From: Allobosea sp. LC85
GTDB lineage: Bacteria; Pseudomonadota; Alphaproteobacteria; Rhizobiales; Beijerinckiaceae
Direction of reading: 5' to 3'
Assembly (NCBI RefSeq): GCF_000735605.1
Contig: NZ_JPKG01000028.1
Location: forward strand, 186,001-250,000
Length of the DNA: 64,000 nucleotides
Position numbers and translations under genes: made by a program
Part shown: positions 62,032-64,000 of the stretch, one piece after another
How positions within the stretch are numbered: the stretch's first letter is position 1
Layout: each line of letters begins with the position of its first letter
Notes under the pieces: generated by a model
What the model saw: the letters and a program-made list of their open reading frames with translations, nothing else
Told to the model about the DNA's origin: nothing
Database searches by the model: none

Positions 62032-63170
62032 CCCTTCGCCTCGACGGTCACCCAGTAGCCGGGCTGATAAGGCAAGGGCAGAAAGCGCTCATGCAGGGTC
62101 TTCAGCGTGGCATCGGCATCGACATCCCCAAACAGGTCAGGATGCAGCCACTTCGCAATCTCCTGGATCGCGACGAACTGGTAGGGGCTGTTATAGAACT
62201 GGTGCCAGATGCCGTGGACACGGCCGTTCTTCACGGCAGCGGTCTGGGCGAATGCGGGCCGACGCGACAGCGCAGCGAGCTTGCGGCGCGCCTCGATCAG
62301 GTCGACGCCGGGTCCAAGACCGACCCAGGCCCCACCCGGGACATAGGCCTCCCAGTTACCCCCGGTGACGATGACGACATCGGGATTGGCCGCGACGATT
62401 GCCTCGGGATTGACCGTACCGAAGGTCCCCGGGATCAGGTCGGCGGCAAAATTCTTGCCCCCGGCGATCTCGACCATCTTGCCGAAATTCTCGTTGCCGA
62501 ATGACATGCAGCAATCGTCGGAATAGCCACCGGCGCGCTCGATCATCACGATCGGCCGCTTCAGTGCGGCAGCCTTGGCAAGACGGTCCGTCACCAGCGA
62601 GATCTGCTCGGCCCGGAACGTGATGAAGTCCTCCGCGAGCGCCTCCTTGCCGAAGAGCTTGCCGATCAGTCGCATGGAGGGTTCGGTATTCTGGAACGGC
62701 TTCTCACGAAAATCGACGTAGACGACAGGAATGCCGACGGAGGCGAGTTTCTCGACAAGCTTGGCCTCGTCGCTGGCGACCTTCGCCTCGACATTGAGGA
62801 AGAGGACGTCGGGCTTCAGCGCTATCGCTTGCTCGACATCGAATGCGCCCTCCTTCATGCCGCCGAAATTCGGCAGTTTGGCAATGGCGGGATAGCGGGC
62901 GAGATAGGCCTTGTAGCTGTCTGGGTCCGCTTTCGGCAGATCGTCCCGCCAGCCGACGACACGCTTGAACGGATCATCCCTGTCGAGCGCGGCGACGAAA
63001 TACATCTGTCGCCCTTCGCCCAGGATCACACGTTCGACCGGCGTGTTGACCTCGACCGCCCGGCCGAGAACATCTGTGACCCTGACCTTCTCCGCGAACG
63101 CAGGCAACGCCGACGCCATGAGGCCAATGGTCAGGGTCGCTGCTCTAATAAATCTATGAAGCAATGCCAT
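62028..63170 (-). CDS. Iron/siderophore-type ABC substrate-binding protein
   Basis: A 380-residue periplasmic binding protein (TroA-like/PeriBP): signal peptide ending LPAFAEK, then VRVTDVLGRAVEVNTPVERVILGEGRQMYF, ALKPDVLFLNVEAKV, GIPVVYVDFREKP and NPDVVIVTGGNWEAYVPGG. It contains an unusual neighbouring cysteine pair in GGYSDDCCMSFGNENFG at the start of the second domain. The family binds ferric siderophores, heme or cobalamin. The FepC-like ATPase and the AT-rich upstream region favour iron, but the ligand is not proven. Confidence 0.88.
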   Translation of the reverse strand: MALLHRFIRAATLTIGLMASALPAFAEKVRVTDVLGRAVEVNTPVERVILGEGRQMYFVAALDRDDPFKRVVGWRDDLPKADPDSYKAYLARYPAIAKLPNFGGMKEGAFDVEQAIALKPDVLFLNVEAKVASDEAKLVEKLASVGIPVVYVDFREKPFQNTEPSMRLIGKLFGKEALAEDFITFRAEQISLVTDRLAKAAALKRPIVMIERAGGYSDDCCMSFGNENFGKMVEIAGGKNFAADLIPGTFGTVNPEAIVAANPDVVIVTGGNWEAYVPGGAWVGLGPGVDLIEARRKLAALSRRPAFAQTAAVKNGRVHGIWHQFYNSPYQFVAIQEIAKWLHPDLFGDVDADATLKTLHERFLPLPYQPGYWVTVEAKG

Positions 63171-63241
63171 GACACCACCCTAAGCCTCGCGTGAACTGCG
63201 CGGCTCGTAGGAAATGGCACAAGGTCGGTCAAGAAATATCT

Positions 63242-63282
63242 TTTAGAATACATCCAATCTATTTCATTAAAAGAATTCTAAA
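63242..63282. promoter_or_regulatory. AT-rich region with iron-control-like half sites
   Basis: TTTAGAA (63242-63248) and TTCTAAA (63276-63282) are inverted half sites of the type in rhizobial Irr iron-control elements, here 27 bases apart rather than the usual few. The right one reads TTTAGAA-TTCTTTT on the minus strand, a compact degenerate site. The region sits 70-110 bases in front of the binding-protein start. Confidence 0.4.
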
Positions 63283-63401
63283 CTGAAGATCAAGCCGATG
63301 CCTCGCAATACAACAAGGCACGCGCTGAAGGAAAAGCTTGTGAGGCGCTGCGCGGCGTGGTGAAAGGTGCCGGAAACGGACGAAGACAAGGCGAATGATC
63401 G

Positions 63402-64000
63402 ATGTCGACCATGATCGCAAATCGCAACCTGAAGGATGAAATCCGGGACTATTGGTCCATCAGGTCGGAGACATTCGATACGACGCCGGGCCATGAGATC
63501 TTTTCCCTCGACGAGCGGCGCGCATGGCTCGCGCTTCTGTCGCGGCACCTTGGCACCGATCAGGGACGCCGGGCGCTCGACCTGGCCTGCGGTACCGGCG
63601 TGATTTCGCTGCTGCTGTCGGAACTCGGCTTCGCAGTGACCGGCCTCGATCTCTCCGAGGCCATGCTGACGCGTGCCCGCGCCAAGGTCTCGGGCAAAGG
63701 ACCGATCAAGCTCTTCCTCGGCGATGCCGAGAATACGCTGGAGCCCTCGGACAGTTACGATGCAGTGGTCACCCGGCATCTCGTCTGGACGCTGCCCGAC
63801 CCGCCGGTCGCCTTCGCCGAATGGCACAGGGTGCTCAAACCCGGCGGGCGCGTCGCGATCATCGATGCGGACACCATCAACACCCCTCCGGACAGGCGGC
63901 TGCTCAAATGGCTCGCACGGCTTGCCAGGCGCCTGAGCAGGAATGTGCCGCCTCCCCCGCCCTATGCCGATACCCATGCAAGCATCCTGTCGCGTGTCTA
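63402..64000 (+). CDS. Class I SAM-dependent methyltransferase, 3' end outside the window
   Basis: The first 199 residues are visible. SAM-binding motif I is RALDLACGTGVISLLLSELG; motif post-I VTGLDLSEAMLTRA; motif II around YDAVVTRHLVWTLPDPP; motif III WHRVLKPGGRVAIIDAD, the order typical of Methyltransf_11/UbiE-like enzymes. ATG 63402 (AAGGCGA upstream) or ATG 63411 is the start. It is divergent from the iron-type importer and may share its control region; in some organisms methyltransferases next to such importers modify a siderophore or metal complex, but this is only inference. Confidence 0.88.
   Translation, partial: MSTMIANRNLKDEIRDYWSIRSETFDTTPGHEIFSLDERRAWLALLSRHLGTDQGRRALDLACGTGVISLLLSELGFAVTGLDLSEAMLTRARAKVSGKGPIKLFLGDAENTLEPSDSYDAVVTRHLVWTLPDPPVAFAEWHRVLKPGGRVAIIDADTINTPPDRRLLKWLARLARRLSRNVPPPPPYADTHASILSRV

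Overview
The window is high-GC DNA, densely coding on both strands, and looks chromosomal: I saw no phage, insertion-sequence or plasmid-replication genes, no rRNA or tRNA and no CRISPR array. The content points to an alphaproteobacterium, probably a Hyphomicrobiales (Rhizobiales) soil or plant-associated organism. The evidence is a FixI/FixS pair, a SigF/NrsF sigma/anti-sigma pair with its own promoter motif, a phosphonate monoester hydrolase with every active-site residue I recall from the Rhizobium leguminosarum enzyme, an OpgC-type membrane protein, and at least seven ABC importers. A Bosea-like genome is my guess, not a demonstrated fact.

Layout. (A) 2-1923: the end of a cbb3-oxidase copper ATPase (fixI) and fixS. 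(B) 1955-7277: a cobalamin riboswitch, then btuB, btuF, btuC and btuD with touching or overlapping ends, and a short unknown gene. (C) 7274-15389: a LacI regulator and a divergent sugar operon (binding protein, two permeases, ATPase, GH31 glycosidase) with a LacI-type operator between them. (D) 15536-26681, minus strand: a phosphonate monoester hydrolase, two tandem paralogous binding proteins, a complete Dpp/Opp-type ABC importer, a TIM-barrel isomerase and a nucleotide-pyrophosphatase-like phosphodiesterase. This reads as one operon for importing and cleaving a phosphodiester or phosphonate ester. (E) 26895-37163: a leader with a palindrome and a 24-codon reading frame containing cysteine codons, then flavin reductase, two flavin monooxygenases, M20 amidohydrolase, GNAT acetyltransferase, a fused permease-ATPase, two cystine-type binding proteins and a frameshifted third monooxygenase. 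The gene set matches the Bacillus subtilis ytmI-ytnM / yxe S-alkylcysteine salvage loci. (F) 37272-38583: sigF-nrsF. (G) 38751-44550: esterase, a ThDP enzyme overlapping opgC, a TTC38-like protein and a small membrane protein. A second SigF-type promoter lies in front of the ThDP gene. (H) 44597-50477, minus: PP2C-like protein, sugar ABC importer without ATPase, nanE and a BadF-type kinase, an amino-sugar operon. (I) 50624-59870: a second Dpp-type importer with a double ATPase, a VOC protein, a divergent FAD oxidoreductase and an M20 amidohydrolase. (J) 60173-64000: a FecCD-type metal/siderophore importer and the start of a divergent methyltransferase gene, with an AT-rich spacer carrying iron-control-like half sites.

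Overall the window is a catabolic and scavenging region: transport genes are packed next to the enzymes that process each imported compound. The two most interesting parts are region D (ester import plus two alkaline-phosphatase-superfamily hydrolases) and region E (S-alkylcysteine-type salvage behind a possible cysteine-sensing leader). Functions rest on family recognition and context read from the sequence; no database search was possible.
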